DNA of 64,000 nt from Monarcha castaneiventris obscurior (GCA_026261815.1 JAMPIT010000484.1:13800501-13864500), one strand, 5' to 3'. Shown: positions 37,218-51,353, numbered from the stretch's first letter. A program made the numbers and translations. The notes: generated from the sequence alone by a model not told the origin.

Positions 37218-37475
37218 TAGGGAGCACGTCCTTGTGCATAAAGGCACGTTTGCTGCTTCCTCCCACGCTGGAGCACTGCAGCGAGTCACTCTCCGAGAGC
37301 TCGGGACCAGCAAAGGCTTATGAATGAAAAGAAATGCAGCATAAGTAAATCAATGCGGGCTGACTCCAGCCTATGAATAAATTATTAATTTGTGCTCATA
37401 GAAGAATCCTCTCGATACAGCAAATATAGGATTACAAGCTCCTCCACTGAGAGAGCAGCGTGCGGAGCAGGAGGG

Positions 37476-37480
37476 ATTGG
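37476..37480 (-). promoter_or_regulatory. CCAAT box on the minus strand, upstream of the CpG island
   Basis: ATTGG on the plus strand reads CCAAT on the gene's strand, about 155 bases upstream of the island edge. A second such element is at 36712-36716, at the gene-proximal edge of the island. Either could serve an NF-Y-type promoter, but the five-base motif is weak evidence. Confidence 0.25.
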
Positions 37481-37651
37481 TCCAGGTATTTTTGTTGTTG
37501 TTGCATTTTAAAATCTACCCTCCTTCCTTTTGCTTTTATTCTTCTCCCTCTGCTTTTTTCTCACCTTCTTCTCCACGAAATGCACAGACTTAAAATAGCA
37601 ACTGAACTTTAATGTAAATAAGTATGGCAAGACCATGATCTGAGCATGGGC

Positions 37652-37658
37652 TGAGTCA
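37652..37658. promoter_or_regulatory. Second AP-1/TRE consensus site, upstream of the island
   Basis: Exact TGAGTCA about 440 bases from the first copy, on the promoter-distal side of the CpG island. Occupancy is unknown. Confidence 0.25.
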
Positions 37659-40600
37659 TCCTTGCATCCTACAATATAGCTCCAGTGTCCGCTCCAGAAT
37701 TCTAGTTTCTTCCCTCTGTAGTTAGAATTAACACCTCAAAATATTCGCTCTGCCTTTGTACACTGTTCTCATCTTAACATTTTCTGTCTTGAAGCTCAAG
37801 ATGTAGTACTTGTATTTCTTTCCACATTAACATCTCTACGAGCGCTGAACAGTTTGCTTTAAATATCAAAACCTCTATTCAATACCTGGCTGACAAAAGC
37901 TTCCTGCTTTCTCAGAAGAAACGAGAAATTTAAAGATAGAAAGACTAACAGGGGAACTGTGTAGAACAGTGGCACAGCACCCTGCAACTTTCACCACCCA
38001 CCAGCCATCCCCACCAGGAACAGTAAATAGATCATATTTCTCTCTGTACTATTACGTTCATACAAAGGCAATAAAGAAAAATGTCTTAAAAGGAGCACTT
38101 ATTTTGTGTATTACTCAATTGTTTTGAAAGTCCTGTTATCTGTGCTGTTACTGTGGATTTCCTAAGCAGTGTTTTAAACATGCTGCCATGTCACCAGGTG
38201 TTCAGCTTACCTACAGGCAGAAATGTAAAAATGCACATGGCTGACTAACAGTATATAATCAATTATGTGCTCCTTTGAACATATTACATAAACAACAGCA
38301 TCTTCCCAAAGCCAGGAATGAAACAGAAATGGTTGATTGTCTCAGTACTTGTGCTGTTTACGTCTTTTTACATGCGAAATGCTGTCAGGCTGTCAATTCA
38401 TAAGCTCATTTTGTGAGATTCAAACAGCTCTTATGTTAACAAAGATCCGCATCTGCTTCAAGCCAACACAGTGCACTGATAACAGGTAACTCCTTCATTT
38501 TTCAAAGCACTAGTGAAAGCCCTACAAACTTTTTGAAAGCACACACAATATGCCTGTGTTCAAGAGGCCAGCAAAATTTAACATGTAATTAGTTCACCAC
38601 TAATGATAAAGTCACTCATCAAACCCTGACTTTGTTTACACTTATCATGCATTCAATACTATATCAGACTTACAGTTTATGCATCTGGTGTGTGCAAAAC
38701 TGGACACTCACATTTGTCTCATACAAAATTGTATTTGTACCATTGCTAGTCTAAGAAACTAAATTCACTTCAAAAATAAATTTTTGCTTGAAAGAACAAG
38801 CTCCTTTTGCGCTGACAAATACTTGTAACACAAAAGTCTGTACTATACCACAGAGTGCTTTCAGCACCTTTCATTAATGCACCTTGGGTCTGTCCATGCA
38901 GGAAAGCAGCTCGTCCCCACCATTCAGTGAGTGGACAGCAAGCCTGAGCCATAACACACACAAACCACTACAGGTGACCCCACAATCTGTCTGCAGCTGT
39001 GTCCTGGCCTGACCACTACCGGCTATTCCTGGTATGCAGATCACTGCAGTTGTGACACCGGATTCAAAATTCACGTTAGCATTTGTCCCGTGTTGTTCTC
39101 ATAATGATGCAGAAACTTTCCCTAAGTGGGTTTGCATAAGGAAGAACCAAGGAAAATACAGAGGAAAAAAAAGTGGTAAGTTCTGCTGAAGGTTTCAGTC
39201 CTTTTTACTGGGGATAGAGCAATGCGTTTCATTATTTGCTACAGCCTTGTGATGTCCTGGAGCAAAGGCAGAAGAAAGCCAAGTTTAAAAGAAGCATAGT
39301 AATGAATTTATCTTTTGGAAGTAATGTGGCATTTCTATCATGTCCCTATGCTGTTATGGACAACTGCTGAATCTGGAATAATTTCTGGTCCCACTAGAAA
39401 AGTGTATGCACAGATAACTGACCAGAGAAGGAAAGCATTTATGCACATAGCAAATATTCATTCTGCAACCAAAGTGCATCTGAGCAGAAAGTGCAGGTAA
39501 GGGTCTTACATGCCACTGGTCTCTGAAGTAGAGCTCCCCATACAAGTGTATTAAGTTGCATCTCCCTGCTCCCGGCCTCCCATTTTTAAGGGATAAAAAT
39601 GGCAACTAATTTTCTGCTGTGTCTTTGATGATCAAGCACGATGGTGCATTTCAGTATCTCACGGAAAGTGAAAGAAGCTGTTTTCCCCATGAAAGCAGAA
39701 ATAAAACTTGGATATGCGAATCAAATGTTGTAATAGAAAGTCACAGACAGGGTAGGGGATCTTGATGAATCCCCAAAGGTTTTTCAGAGGACCACATCCA
39801 ATAAAATAACCAAGGGATTGGAGGAAAAACAAAAAACACTCAAACCAACCCACAAATAAACAAACAAAAAATCCAGGCCAAGGGCAAAGGGTAATATGAG
39901 ATTTGACACAAAGGGGGAAGCAGAGGCTGCAGACTAGGGGAAAGTCCCAAATATACATACACATAATAACTACCTGATGAATTAATCCCATTGTTCCTTT
40001 CTTCTACCTCCAGATATATTTACACTTATAAAAGGGTGCAGAAACAGGGTCACATTTGCATCATCAGAGCATACTTTGAGGTCTCTGATTAGACACGTAT
40101 CAAACCCTAATAAAAGTCAATCAAGAGGCACACAGAGAAAAGAACATACGGTGCAGGGGAGAAGGGTAGGAGGAAATGATATAATTAACAAAAATGTTTA
40201 TTGTATTTCTTTTTTCAGAGGCTTATCTACAATGAGTTCTAAACAGAAGTAATAAATGCAGAAGGCTGAAGTACTAAAAGCCTTGCTGAAGATGTAAGCC
40301 ACCTCCACTGGAAATTAATATTTAAAAAAGAATACAAGAAAAGAAATATGTCAGTTTATCTATATTCCACATATATTAAAAGATTCAGATACTGCAAAAA
40401 TAGAGAAGTCTTAACTACTCTGCATGATGTGGTGTTAATACTTGCTTTGTACTGTATTCCTCTGCAATTCTAAATACTAAGATTTTAATCCTCAGATGTT
40501 TTCTACACAGTGATTTTTTTTAATTTAACAGAGTAAATTGTCCATTCTTCCTCTTGTTTGAAATACTTCATTTAAAAATTTTTCCCTTAAATAAAGGCAG

Positions 40601-43140
40601 TGGGAGGATAAAAAGGGAAGAAGTGAAAGGTTATAGAGCCACCTTACACAATAAACAATTTAATAAAATGTCCCATGGTGAAAATCCTTCCAACCTTTAA
40701 CAACTGCATGTGACTTTCCCTTCCTTCTGTGCAATGTTTCACATACACTTACACATGGAAAATAGAAACAGGAGAAATAGAGGGATAACAAAAGCTATCT
40801 CAGCTTTGCAAAGCTTGAGATTGTCAGATGAAAGGCAAAATTTGAAGGTTCTGAATTTATTATTTGGAAACAACCCAACAGTGGGAGCACTCATCAAGTA
40901 GTGTTTGCCTGCTGTGAGAACACAGGCTCACTTGTTTCAAGCGATCTGTACATCTGAGGAAGAGCAGGAGACTGCACATGAAGCCTGTTCTGGAGAGGCT
41001 GAACATGTGTACACTTATTCCTAGAAGTCCATGGAGGTCTCGTGTATAAACCTAAGTGTTCCACTGGTGTGGGAATGCCAAGTTATTGACTGATTCCAAC
41101 CCACTCACAACAAAGATTGAGGTCAAGCAGCATTAGTCACCTTACATTAAGACTCACATCTTAAATGAAGTCAGTGTCACATAATGGGCATGAGCTAGTG
41201 TTTTGAGAAATAAAAATGCTGCAGAAATTCTGAACCATATCAGTATTTTATATGCAACATTATCATCTTTGTTTTATATACTGTTCAGGTCAAATCAAGC
41301 ACTAGTATTTAATCCATGAAAGTTTTAAGGGCATACACAACCAATGTCTACATATAATCTATCATTTACACAACTAGAAATACAAATCTCCAAAGATTTT
41401 TAAAAATACTAATATGCAATCCTAATTAGTATGTTGGGAGTACAGCATTTTAGGTTACTGTCACGTTATCTTTAGCACACTTCAACACCCAATAAACCTC
41501 ACAGTTTGCCATAACCCCCCCAAGGAACCCGTGGTTAATTTAGCTTCCACAAAGCCTAAGATCAGCTGGCTTTTGAATCTCCACAAGGAGTTAAAATGCA
41601 AAAGAGCAAAGCATTATCACATCCCAGCCTATGAGAGCTCACACTGCATGGCAAGCTAGAATGCTTTAAGCTAATTATGTTTATAGCTACCCAAATCCAA
41701 TTTCAGCAGTCCACTGTAGCTCTAGTCTGTTACTGCCATTTTACATCAGCTTCATTTATTTTGAATTTTCAACTATTAAGACAAAGTCTGCCTTTGGTTT
41801 CTTTCAAGTGTTTCACGCTGGGAAATGAACTCTTCTCTAAGCAAATAAACCATTTTTTTTCCTCCCAAAGCCAGTGCTAGGTTGTAAATGCTAATGCTTT
41901 CAATACGTTCAAAATACCTGCAAACTGAAGATAGGACTTAAAAATGAGAAACTGTAATTAAGAGCTCTGATATAATGGACAGAATGCCATAGAAACTAAC
42001 CTATTTAACATTCTTTCTCTGACAATAAAAAAAAAGGAAGATTAGAGGTCACAACGTATTTAAATGTGAATCTATTACTGTCTACACTCTAGAATGAACC
42101 CTTGGTCATATCTATAATGTGAATATCCTCCCCCAAACCTCACAAATTCCTCAGAGCCACTTGAAGGGACCCTTGTTACAGCCCTAAGTGCAGAATTAAA
42201 GGGTCAGAAAATGCATTGCCTTTACTTCAGATCTTGGCAGAGCTGGTGACACCAACACCACGTGCCAAAAATTATGTATTTGAGGGGGGAGGGAGGAGCA
42301 ATGGCCCTGAGCAACCACTGTCAAAGGAGCACCTTTTGCAGCAAGAGATGAAGTGACATCTATGGACCCCCTGTCATCAGGAAGGTCAAGTTTCCAACCA
42401 CTCAGCTGAAAGGAACCTGCACACTTTAGACTGGCATTCAATTCTTTTCAAAATAACATCCTTATTACCAAGTGGAAAATATAACATGGCTTTTGATCCA
42501 AGAAACAGTGCCATGTCAGGTAATTACATAAAGCCATAAAGTACTTCAGAGGCCCATAACTCTGTCACTCTCCAATTAATTTCTGCATCACAAGTATGAA
42601 TTTTGTGGTGGGAATGTGACTTTTGTGAAGTCTTGACTAAACTGCCAGTTTCTTGATCTGATATTCACCACAGTGCTGCTTCTTGATGTTACGGAAAATG
42701 AATTTTGTGTAATTCCATGGCAGCAGTTGCTAACTTGTGATCCACCTCTCTCTATCACTTTGTTAAGCCTTTTTCATTTTTTGTGAACATTGACTGATCC
42801 TGAAAATCAAAATTATCTCAAAAGGAAAGTTATCTAAGATTGGCTATAGTATGTATTAAAAAGTAACACACTGTGGTACTGAATTCCATTAAATTGTTGC
42901 ATAAGGAAAAATAATACACATCAACAGAATAAAGGGTCCTGTGAAGTCGTTAGATTTACATATCTGATCACAATTGCAGAGAAAGGCCACTGGGAACTAG
43001 CAAAAGGCAAGTAGGTTTCAATAAGGTCTAAAATAATACTAGGAAGCACTAAATAAATTTCTTAACTTTTCAGAGTTTGAAATTGATTTAACTTCAAGAA
43101 GAGTTTAAGCAAGTCATTATTTGTCTTAAGGCCACAATAG

Positions 43141-43330
43141 CAACCTGATAAAACCTATTTAGGAGCTGCTGGTTTATGCAAATCGAGTTTCACTTCTTAA
43201 GTGGTTACTGTCACCTCGGGTAAGAACCAAATTTAAGATTGCATTTTTTTTCCACCAGTGCAAGTTTCTACTTGTTCTGGTGAGCATTAATTGAAACCTG
43301 GCTGCTGCAGATGGATGAAATAATCTATTA
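43141..43330. promoter_or_regulatory. Enhancer-like segment with octamer ATGCAAAT
   Basis: A perfect POU octamer (43176-43183) is followed within 150 bases by an E-box-like CAGATGG and homeodomain-type cores (ATTAATTG, AATAATC). It lies about 6-7 kb upstream of the CACNA2D3 start codon. This is motif evidence only. Confidence 0.2.
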
Positions 43331-46300
43331 TTAGGGCACTTCTGTAATACTTTAAAGTGGAAAAGTGGACTTGGGCATAATGAATGATTCCAATATCACA
43401 CAAAATACCCTACCACCGGAAAAAAACCACCAAGATAGTCTCTTACTCTGGGGTTTCAAATTCTGTCTTGTGTATAATGCTTAAACTCTACTACTATTTT
43501 AATAACATAACTTGACATTACATATCATGGAATGTTCCCAGCTTCACCTGCAGGAGAACAGCAGATTTATAGGATTGTGGGTTTTTAAAATATATTAAAG
43601 TATGATTATGCTTAAAAGATGCAAAGTAAAAGCAAAATTGATACCCATAAATATACTAATAAGTGTTAGGTAAAATATTTGCCAGAGCATGCATTTCTAT
43701 TTTACAGGCTGTTAATCCATCATAGTGTCACTAACATTGCAACAGACACACTCAGACTGCTGTGCTTATTACTTTTTAATGCATCACTCCATTTTAAACA
43801 TTAATACTAACAGGTTCAGGCCATAATATAGTCATCCTTCCTATCCATAAAAAGAAAAGGAAAAAATTGCCACCCAAATGCCAGTTTATACTACAATTTT
43901 CCTTGTAAGCACACAATACTAGATGGATTTTATTAAAAAAACACAGGAAAAAAAGAAGAAAAGTTATGAGCCAAACTTATTACCACATGTTTTCCCACTC
44001 CAATATTTTGTGTGTTTGAGGGCTGGGGTTTTCGGGGGGTTTGGTCAGGTTCAGGGTTGTTTTATGCCATGAAAACACTTTTGCTTAATCTTCATCTGGG
44101 ACTAATAAACTATATTTAGATAATGCAGTCAATAGAACATTTGAGCAAAGGCCAGTGACACCACCCGTTAATCCAAAGGGGGTTTTGTTGTATGTTTTTG
44201 AGACCATTTATCAATGACCCCAAAAATAGGAATAAAATTAGTTTGTGCACTTCTCAGCCCTCCATCTCTCAGCCATTACTAGAAATAATTGTCTTCATTC
44301 CAACAGTGGATGAACCTCTCAACTTTCCTCAAACTGGTATTTTTCAGAATTAGCTGAGGGCTGCTGAGAAAAAAAAAAGCAACAGGACATCTTGTCAGTG
44401 TTTACAAAAAGGACAGATGAGAAGGACATAGGAAAGACATTGGACCCCAAGAGCTTCCCCTGAGCATTATACAACCTGGATTAATTATAATAATATTAAA
44501 TATAACTTGGTACTTGTAAACTAAGGCTCCCTATTTTTCTTCCAATACATTTATTTCCCCACCATTTTGTTTTCCAGTGCTGTGTGTTTCTATTTTCAGT
44601 TCCAGCCCCACTTTTCCAAACCACAGAAATGTACCCCACCGATTTTCTCACAAAAACACAAATTTCCTAAACAGTTTTCCAGTTACTTGGATCCTTAAAT
44701 TCCATGCTTTTATCCTCCTTTATAAATGTAGCAAAGGCTGTGTCATCCTAGATACCCCTTCTGATTCCTACAGGTTGCTGGAGAAGAGAAAGTCCCCTAA
44801 ATCACAGCCTATGCTCAGTTCTCTCTCAAATTACCATAAACCTGAACTGCAAAAGCTGCTCACACAATGGGAAGTGCCAGGACTCCCTGAAAAGCCTTCC
44901 TGAAGTGATGCCCCATGCTCCTGTCACACTTGCCTCAATCAAGTGCCACAGCCACAAGCCCTGAGGGCACCCACTGCCATCCATCACCCACTGAGCCCCC
45001 TGACCCCCTCCCCAGTGCACTGCTGATCCCCTGGGGTGTTACTTTTCACCAGGGAATCTCCACCTGCGGTGTCACCTACTGGCACTGCTTAAAATCTTCC
45101 TCCCAAGGAGCTGTTCTAGGAAGATCCTTACTTTGCTTCAGGCTCTAAAATCTAAAGTCAGAGCTTTTTTTAAGTTATCAAAGGAAAGCAATACTATGAT
45201 GTTTTTGTTATCAAGGAAAACTGCAACAGTTCAATGGCACTTCTTTCTGACAGTTTTGTCCTAGTAGTCAGTAGTCTGGTAGGTTTGCTGAACCAAACTA
45301 ATTACTCCCTTGCAAAGCAAGGCAGTCATAACACACAGCTGAGAAACTGCAGAGCTCTGAAGAGATAAACTCTCCCAAACTGAGTAAATAAAAAGCTTCA
45401 GTTTCCCAAGACAACGTTTAGTTATTCTGGATACAGTCAGTACATGCCCAGTCTTTAACCTACTGATGCACAGAGTCAACTACAGTCCTTTAGCCAAGCT
45501 GAGCTCTTTCACAGCACCTCGGGTAACATCTGATCCCACAGCCTGCTGGCAGCGAGAGCCAGATCTGACAACAGCCGACACTTCAAGGAGCACTTTTTAG
45601 AGCAGCAGTTACATATTTCTTGAAGCAGTAAGACCAGGGAACTGCAGTAGTTGAAGACAACACATGTCATCTTTCTGGGCATCTTGCCTTAGCTGTACTA
45701 CCCAGAGAGCTGGTGTTATGCATTTTGAAGGATTGTAGATGAAGTGACTAGGGATTTATTTTAAAAAATTGAGTGCCCTAATTGCCCTTATTTACCACAA
45801 CTGGCACAATAGTCACCCCCCAGCATCCTGCCACCCCCACCCTGAGACTGAAATACAGTAGAGCACGCGCTGTTCAAGAATACAAATTGCCAACGGGGAA
45901 AAGTAATAATCTCAAGGCTTGCATCATTTCACAGTCGAGTTGTTTGAAGACAGGCTAGCCATTACATAGAGCAGCTGTGTTATCTGGCTTTTCCTTTCAT
46001 TCATTTATAGACTTGAGCTGGTTTTCTAAGTCTGTTGAAACTATTTTCCTCATTAACAGTTTTTGTTCAGCATGCAGGGAACTCAGCTACAGCAGAAGCA
46101 CACAAAGGCTTCCGTTCTGTATACGTCGATATTTTAGGAACATTGTTAGATTGGAAGCCTGTCAGGGCCCTCCAGATACGTTACAGTATTGGCTGGAATT
46201 CACCAGGACATGACAGAAAGATCTGTCTTCACAAACTTGGGCAACCTTTTTTTCCCAGAGCTGACTGACACGACTGCATCTTGATGTTATCCATCAATGT

Positions 46301-47724
46301 AAGGATCAAAGACTCTCTCCTCAATTTGCAAAACAGAATAATCCAAGAGAAATAAAATATAAGATTTCCACACATTCAGTTTTTATTGCCCAGAAACAAG
46401 GGACATTCCGCATTATTCCAAGTAGAAAAGCTCCATTAAAAAAAACCCCACTGTAATCTGAGGCATAAGAGTTGCCAGTTCTTCTTTTCATTTCACTGGG
46501 GTTTTTTCCTACATGCCAGAATGCAAAATTAAGGCAGAAAGCTGCAGTTAAATATAAGATGGGATTTAAAACCATACTGTCAGAAAAACATAATATCAGG
46601 TTAACAGGGATATCTTTTAGTTCTTTAATATTTCATTCTTAATGATCCTTCACCAACAGAAGATCTGCTCCTATTTTTCACACTGGAATGCTCTTCTATT
46701 ATTATATTGAAATATTTGTTGTTATCTCTGTGTCAGTACTAACATACACACATGCAGGGAGAGAAATACTTAAAATAAACCCTATAAATTTAGGATTTAC
46801 GAAGAGGCTTCCTATGTGCTAGACATTTTTCCAATACTACCACAAGCAATTGTGCCTTTAGACCGCAATTTCTGCTCTTGTCCATCACATCCTCTTGACC
46901 CTCCTATCTCTTTCCCTTTATTTAGGGGAGTATGTTTCTTTCCTTTTAAATTCCACCCTTGTTCACTTTCTATGATGCAGATGCTTAATAAATAGAAAAA
47001 TAACAATACAGTTATCACACCAAATGGCCTTTTACCTTTCAGTAGTAGGTAGTAAGATGTTTGTATACTCAGGATTGTTTTCTTCAATCCAAGTTAGACT
47101 AAGTTATAACAAAATGTTCTAAGTTGCAGGTTTAGAAGCCTCCTTCCTGATGGACACTGTTAGATTGTTTTAAAAAACAGCATTCTACGTAGGAGAAAAA
47201 TATTCTGCAAAATCCATTACTACTCCATAAAAGTCTCATACAAAGGTATTTACATAATGAACTGCAATTACTCACATTATATTTATCTAGTGAAGAATGA
47301 ACCCATTGTGTGCAGTGGAACGTGTCTGTTCTGCACTAATACACGCACAGAGGAAGTTACCTGGTGAAATAACACATCAATCACGGGTTAACACCGAGCC
47401 TGCACCCGTGTAATGCCATTTCCAGTTCATTAAAGGAAACCAGCTGCAGAATTCACCATTGTGCCAGATTGTCAAGACTCAGCAAGAGGTTAGGAAGAGG
47501 TGGGCAGTGAGCTTGAGAGTTGTTTGTTGTGGGCAGGGAAACCCTTTGTGTTCAAAGTGCTGTGACAGTGATCATCATAAGCTTTACAGCTTAAACACAC
47601 ACTTAAATCCACCTTCACTGGAGCAGAGCCCTCAGCTCCTGGCTAATAGGTATTGTGTTATATAAATAACATCACAGACAGAGTTGGAGTAGGAATCTAC
47701 CAACACAGGCATTGAAGTACTAGA

Positions 47725-47800
47725 GTCACAGAATGGGTCAGGCTAGAAAGGAGACCACAGTGGTCCAACCTCCCTGCTCAAGCAGGGTTATCCTCGAGCA
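47725..47800 (-). mobile_element. CR1 LINE fragment, short and inverted
   Basis: About 75 bases read in the reverse orientation as a CR1 3' end. On the plus strand they run GTCACAGAATGGGTCAGGCT, AGAAAGGAGACCACAGTGGT, CCAACCTCCCTGCTCAAGCA and GGGTTATCCTCGAGCA. The order and wording match the inverted CR1 tail of birds (CACAGAATGG, then TCCAACC, then CTGCTCAAGCAGGGT). Similarity fades after about 47800. Confidence 0.82.
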
Positions 47801-49493
47801 AAAAGTCCTGAAGCTGAATCCTGCCAGGAGAAATTTTTTCTTTGCTGACACCACAAACCTGCATATGTATTTTAAAATTTAATGAAAACTTGACAGAAGA
47901 AAAGTCTGCTTTACTTACTGAGTTCAGAATTCACAGGCTAAGTAAGGCTTGGTTGAGCCTTCTGTTGGTAAGCATGCAAGGTTCAAAAATGCCTGCAAAA
48001 TCTACTGGAAAACTGGACCCTGATTTCTGGATTAGAAGGAATTGGATTGATTTTTCCACACATCTGACCATTGTCAGTTTCAGGTATGCACACTGTTGTT
48101 ATATCTTGGATTCCTAATAGCACATTCATACATAAAGTACCATTCACTAGGGAGTACTTGCAGATCAGATATAGTTTCCTCTGTACCACACTTTTGATCC
48201 TTCCTCCTCAAAATTAAGTGTTGGGAAACTACACAACCCCTTTATTTGACTTATCAGAATTAGGCTGTTCTTAAGTGCTCCAACACAACAGTAATCAAAC
48301 CCTGTTAGACTGAAAAGCAAAACCCAGGTACGTTTAGACCTTTTGTAACATTTCCTAATTCTACTCCACAGTATTAGCAAGGTCCATAATTTAGGACTAT
48401 TTTCCTTTATGATAGTGTTTTAAAATGACATGATCTTTGCATGGTAGCTGTGTGAATGCAGCAGCACTCCACAACATATAAAGACTCCTGCTGTGCTAAA
48501 GCAAGACTCTTTCTCTTTACCTTGCCTTTAACAACTATATTCAACTGCTGCTACAGCATTTCACAATCCACTTCAGAGGCATGCGGGGTGGAGGAGAGGA
48601 TAAGAGATGGATAGACAAGTTAAGCACCTGTTCTAGTCCAAAGCAAAGTGGAGTTCAAGCAGCTGCAACCAGGGACTTTTAAACTCAGAATGTTAGCTGT
48701 TGGTTCTGTGCACACATGCATCATCCAAAACGAAAATAGAAAGGCATTACTGGAGCAACAATTTCAAAAAATTAAAGTACATCAGAATCACCTTCTCAAA
48801 TCCCCTGCAAACACAAGGTAAACAGCTTCAACGCATCAGTCTTTCTTTCCTTTGCTGCTGCTTTTTCAGGGATTAGGAGTTCTTTAGAATTTAACTTACA
48901 GATAAGCATTTGTCTGCCAAAACAGAAGTTCTTTTTTAACTGAAGATATTAACAAAAAAAACAAATCCATTTTTCTCAAAAAAATAGCCTACAAAGTAAA
49001 TTACAATTTTGCAGAAGAAAAGAAAAATTAAGCTCATGACATATTTTTGTCAGTGACATTTTTCACTTTCATAAGTACACAGAGCATAGTACAAGCAACT
49101 TCAACATCCCTGCTAAATAAACTCACCTTTCTGCATAGGAAGGCCATCTATGTGAGAGACTATTGCATTTGATGAAGGGGTTTGTACCATGCCAGTCAGA
49201 GGTCCTGACTCCGTTTTGTACTTTAAACCACAAGACAAGTATTTCTGAGATAATGAATAAGAAAAGTCAGGAGTCCAAATATTTTTCTGACTGTAAATTG
49301 TGAAAAACTAACATAGAGCAAGAACAATGAAGAACAATCAAAAGAAATTACATTCTACAGGAACAGAATTTTGTCACAGTCATGGAAAATAAGAGCCAGG
49401 ATGTCAAAACAATAAATGGACTGCCCCACAGGGCTGGAGCACGGTGCCTGAGGGCAGGCAAAGATATCTGCCCCAACATCCACAAAAGAACAC

Positions 49494-49506
49494 AGAGAGA
49501 GAGAGA
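49494..49506 (+). repeat. Short (AG)6 microsatellite
   Basis: AG dinucleotides run uninterrupted for 13 bases in the upstream flank. Confidence 0.9.
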
Positions 49507-51353
49507 TCTGTTGTTTTCTTATGAGAAATTTGGGACATTTGTAACTCAGAGTAAAAACACACAGTGAAAAATAAGGTATATAAACATAATATTATCTCTT
49601 ATTTTGATGACAGCTATTTGAATGAGATGAGCTAAAGAAATGAGTCCTATGAGAGGAGCAACAGAACACACAAGACTGACCAAAGAAAAAGTAATCATAA
49701 ATAGCAATTAAATATTTTTTAAATCCCACCAAAACCAAGAAGCAGACCTTGTTTCAGCTACTATGTCCAAAATTATAAATCTGAAGAATATGATTTTGGT
49801 TGAAACAAGCAGATGTAAAACAGACACAGCTTTCTGTCAAAGCTGAGGAGATGCTACTGTAGAAATAAATTAATGGTGCTAATAGCTCAGCCTTTTTTTT
49901 CCTAAAATTTTATTAGTTCTGTTTCAGAGTTCTCTTTCAGCAGTTTAAGCTCATGCCTGACACGTTCTAGTCTATCACAATTCTGTCTCCCCAACTCCCA
50001 AACCATGCCCTTAGTGGAGGGCAATGTGAAAAGCAGGTTTTCAGTAACTTAAACTTTCGAAGTGTTCCCCTGCTTTTGCACAGTCCTGTTCAAAACCACT
50101 CAATCACTGTTTATGTACAGGTTGACACAATGTAATCCTACCACTTGATTATTTCAGTTGTTTTCATCCCACTGAAGTGTGCGAGGAGGGAAAACCAAAC
50201 ACAAGGCTTAAAACAAAAACAATCCACTGCTAAACACATTCAAAAAGTGGGGAGGGTAAGTGCAGCCTGTCTCTCAGTGCTGTTGGCTGGCCTGCCTGCC
50301 ATCAATCAGAAAAGTGAAGACTATTTCCAGCACAAGAGATTTTTTTTACCACCCCATGATCCTGATCACCAAGGTCACGTTGTACACAAGTACTCTGCAA
50401 CAGAGAAAAACAGCAAGAAGTTGGGGCAGAAAAACAAAGCTCAGCTGCACGGTGTCACACACAAGCCCAAGAGTTTGTACCTTCACAGACACATGAAATT
50501 TTTGAGACGGTAGGACACATTTCATAAGAATGTAAGGAATGGCTTATTTTAGGTCTGCAGTTTAACTATGCATGAAACTAGCAAAGAACAGGGAGAACAA
50601 GGACTAAGTTGGGTTCTTTTGTTTGTTTTTAGCGACCAGAATTACACTTTAGGAGTTGGACTAGAGCTAAAGTGAAATTACTGCACAAAGGAGTAAGAGC
50701 CAGAACTAATTCATTATTATGGATCCAAAATATCACTCTGACAAAGCATATGAGAAGTTATTCATTGCATGTATACAGGATGGCATATAAAAACTTTGCA
50801 TAAAATGAAACTGCAGGCAGATATGTACTCTCAGCATCAGCAGGTGGCATTAGCAGAGCATATTTTACGTGTTTCTTCGCTGAAGCCTTAGGCTACTTTA
50901 AAAAAAACTTGGCAACTATGAGTGAATTAAACTAAAGTGGCAAACAGTGGTACTAGGAAGAGTCCTATGCCCACAGGAGACAAATCAAACGTGTCAGTCT
51001 CTAAGGAGCAGGCTGGTAAACCTTCAAATCAAGAAAAGCCTATTACTTACTAGTCAGAAATACACTGTACTTTCTAGTTTCAACAGCTGAGTCCCTTCAG
51101 AATGGAATTGTTCTAGAATGATACTACAGAAGATATAGAACAACCTCTCAATTCATGTTAAATATGTGAACCAGGAGTGGCAGAGAAATACACAGCTACT
51201 TATGGTAAACACATTATTGTGGAAGAAGGAGCTCACATATCAATAAAAAGGAAATATTTAAAACTTGCAAGGCTTTGAAGCCACCAATTGAAAAGATTTT
51301 ACTGCTGGAAAACTTGCCATTACAAGGTAAAAATCCAAGCAAAACAGCACACT

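Larger units (their letters stand above)
36724..37320 (-). promoter_or_regulatory. CpG-island promoter region of CACNA2D3
   Basis: By hand count about 48 CpG dinucleotides fall in roughly 600 bases, against a nearly CpG-free surrounding. The densest part is 37021-37180. GC boxes are seen at 36925-36934, 37085-37092 and 37096-37102. I see no good TATA box on the minus strand, consistent with a TATA-less, dispersed-start promoter. The island lies 0.5-1.1 kb upstream of the CACNA2D3 start codon and is the only island in the window, so it is the natural promoter of this gene. Such islands often fire in both directions, but I see no supported plus-strand gene. Exact start sites cannot be read from the sequence. 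Confidence 0.8.

Noticed and set aside
38855..38875. TTCAGCACC, resembling the left half of an RE1/REST site
   Set aside because: The right half-site is absent at the expected spacing. The same applies to the copy near 58662.
50145..50513. 122-codon plus-strand frame
   Set aside because: It starts at a non-ATG codon (ATT), has no recognisable domain and overlaps another frame of similar quality.
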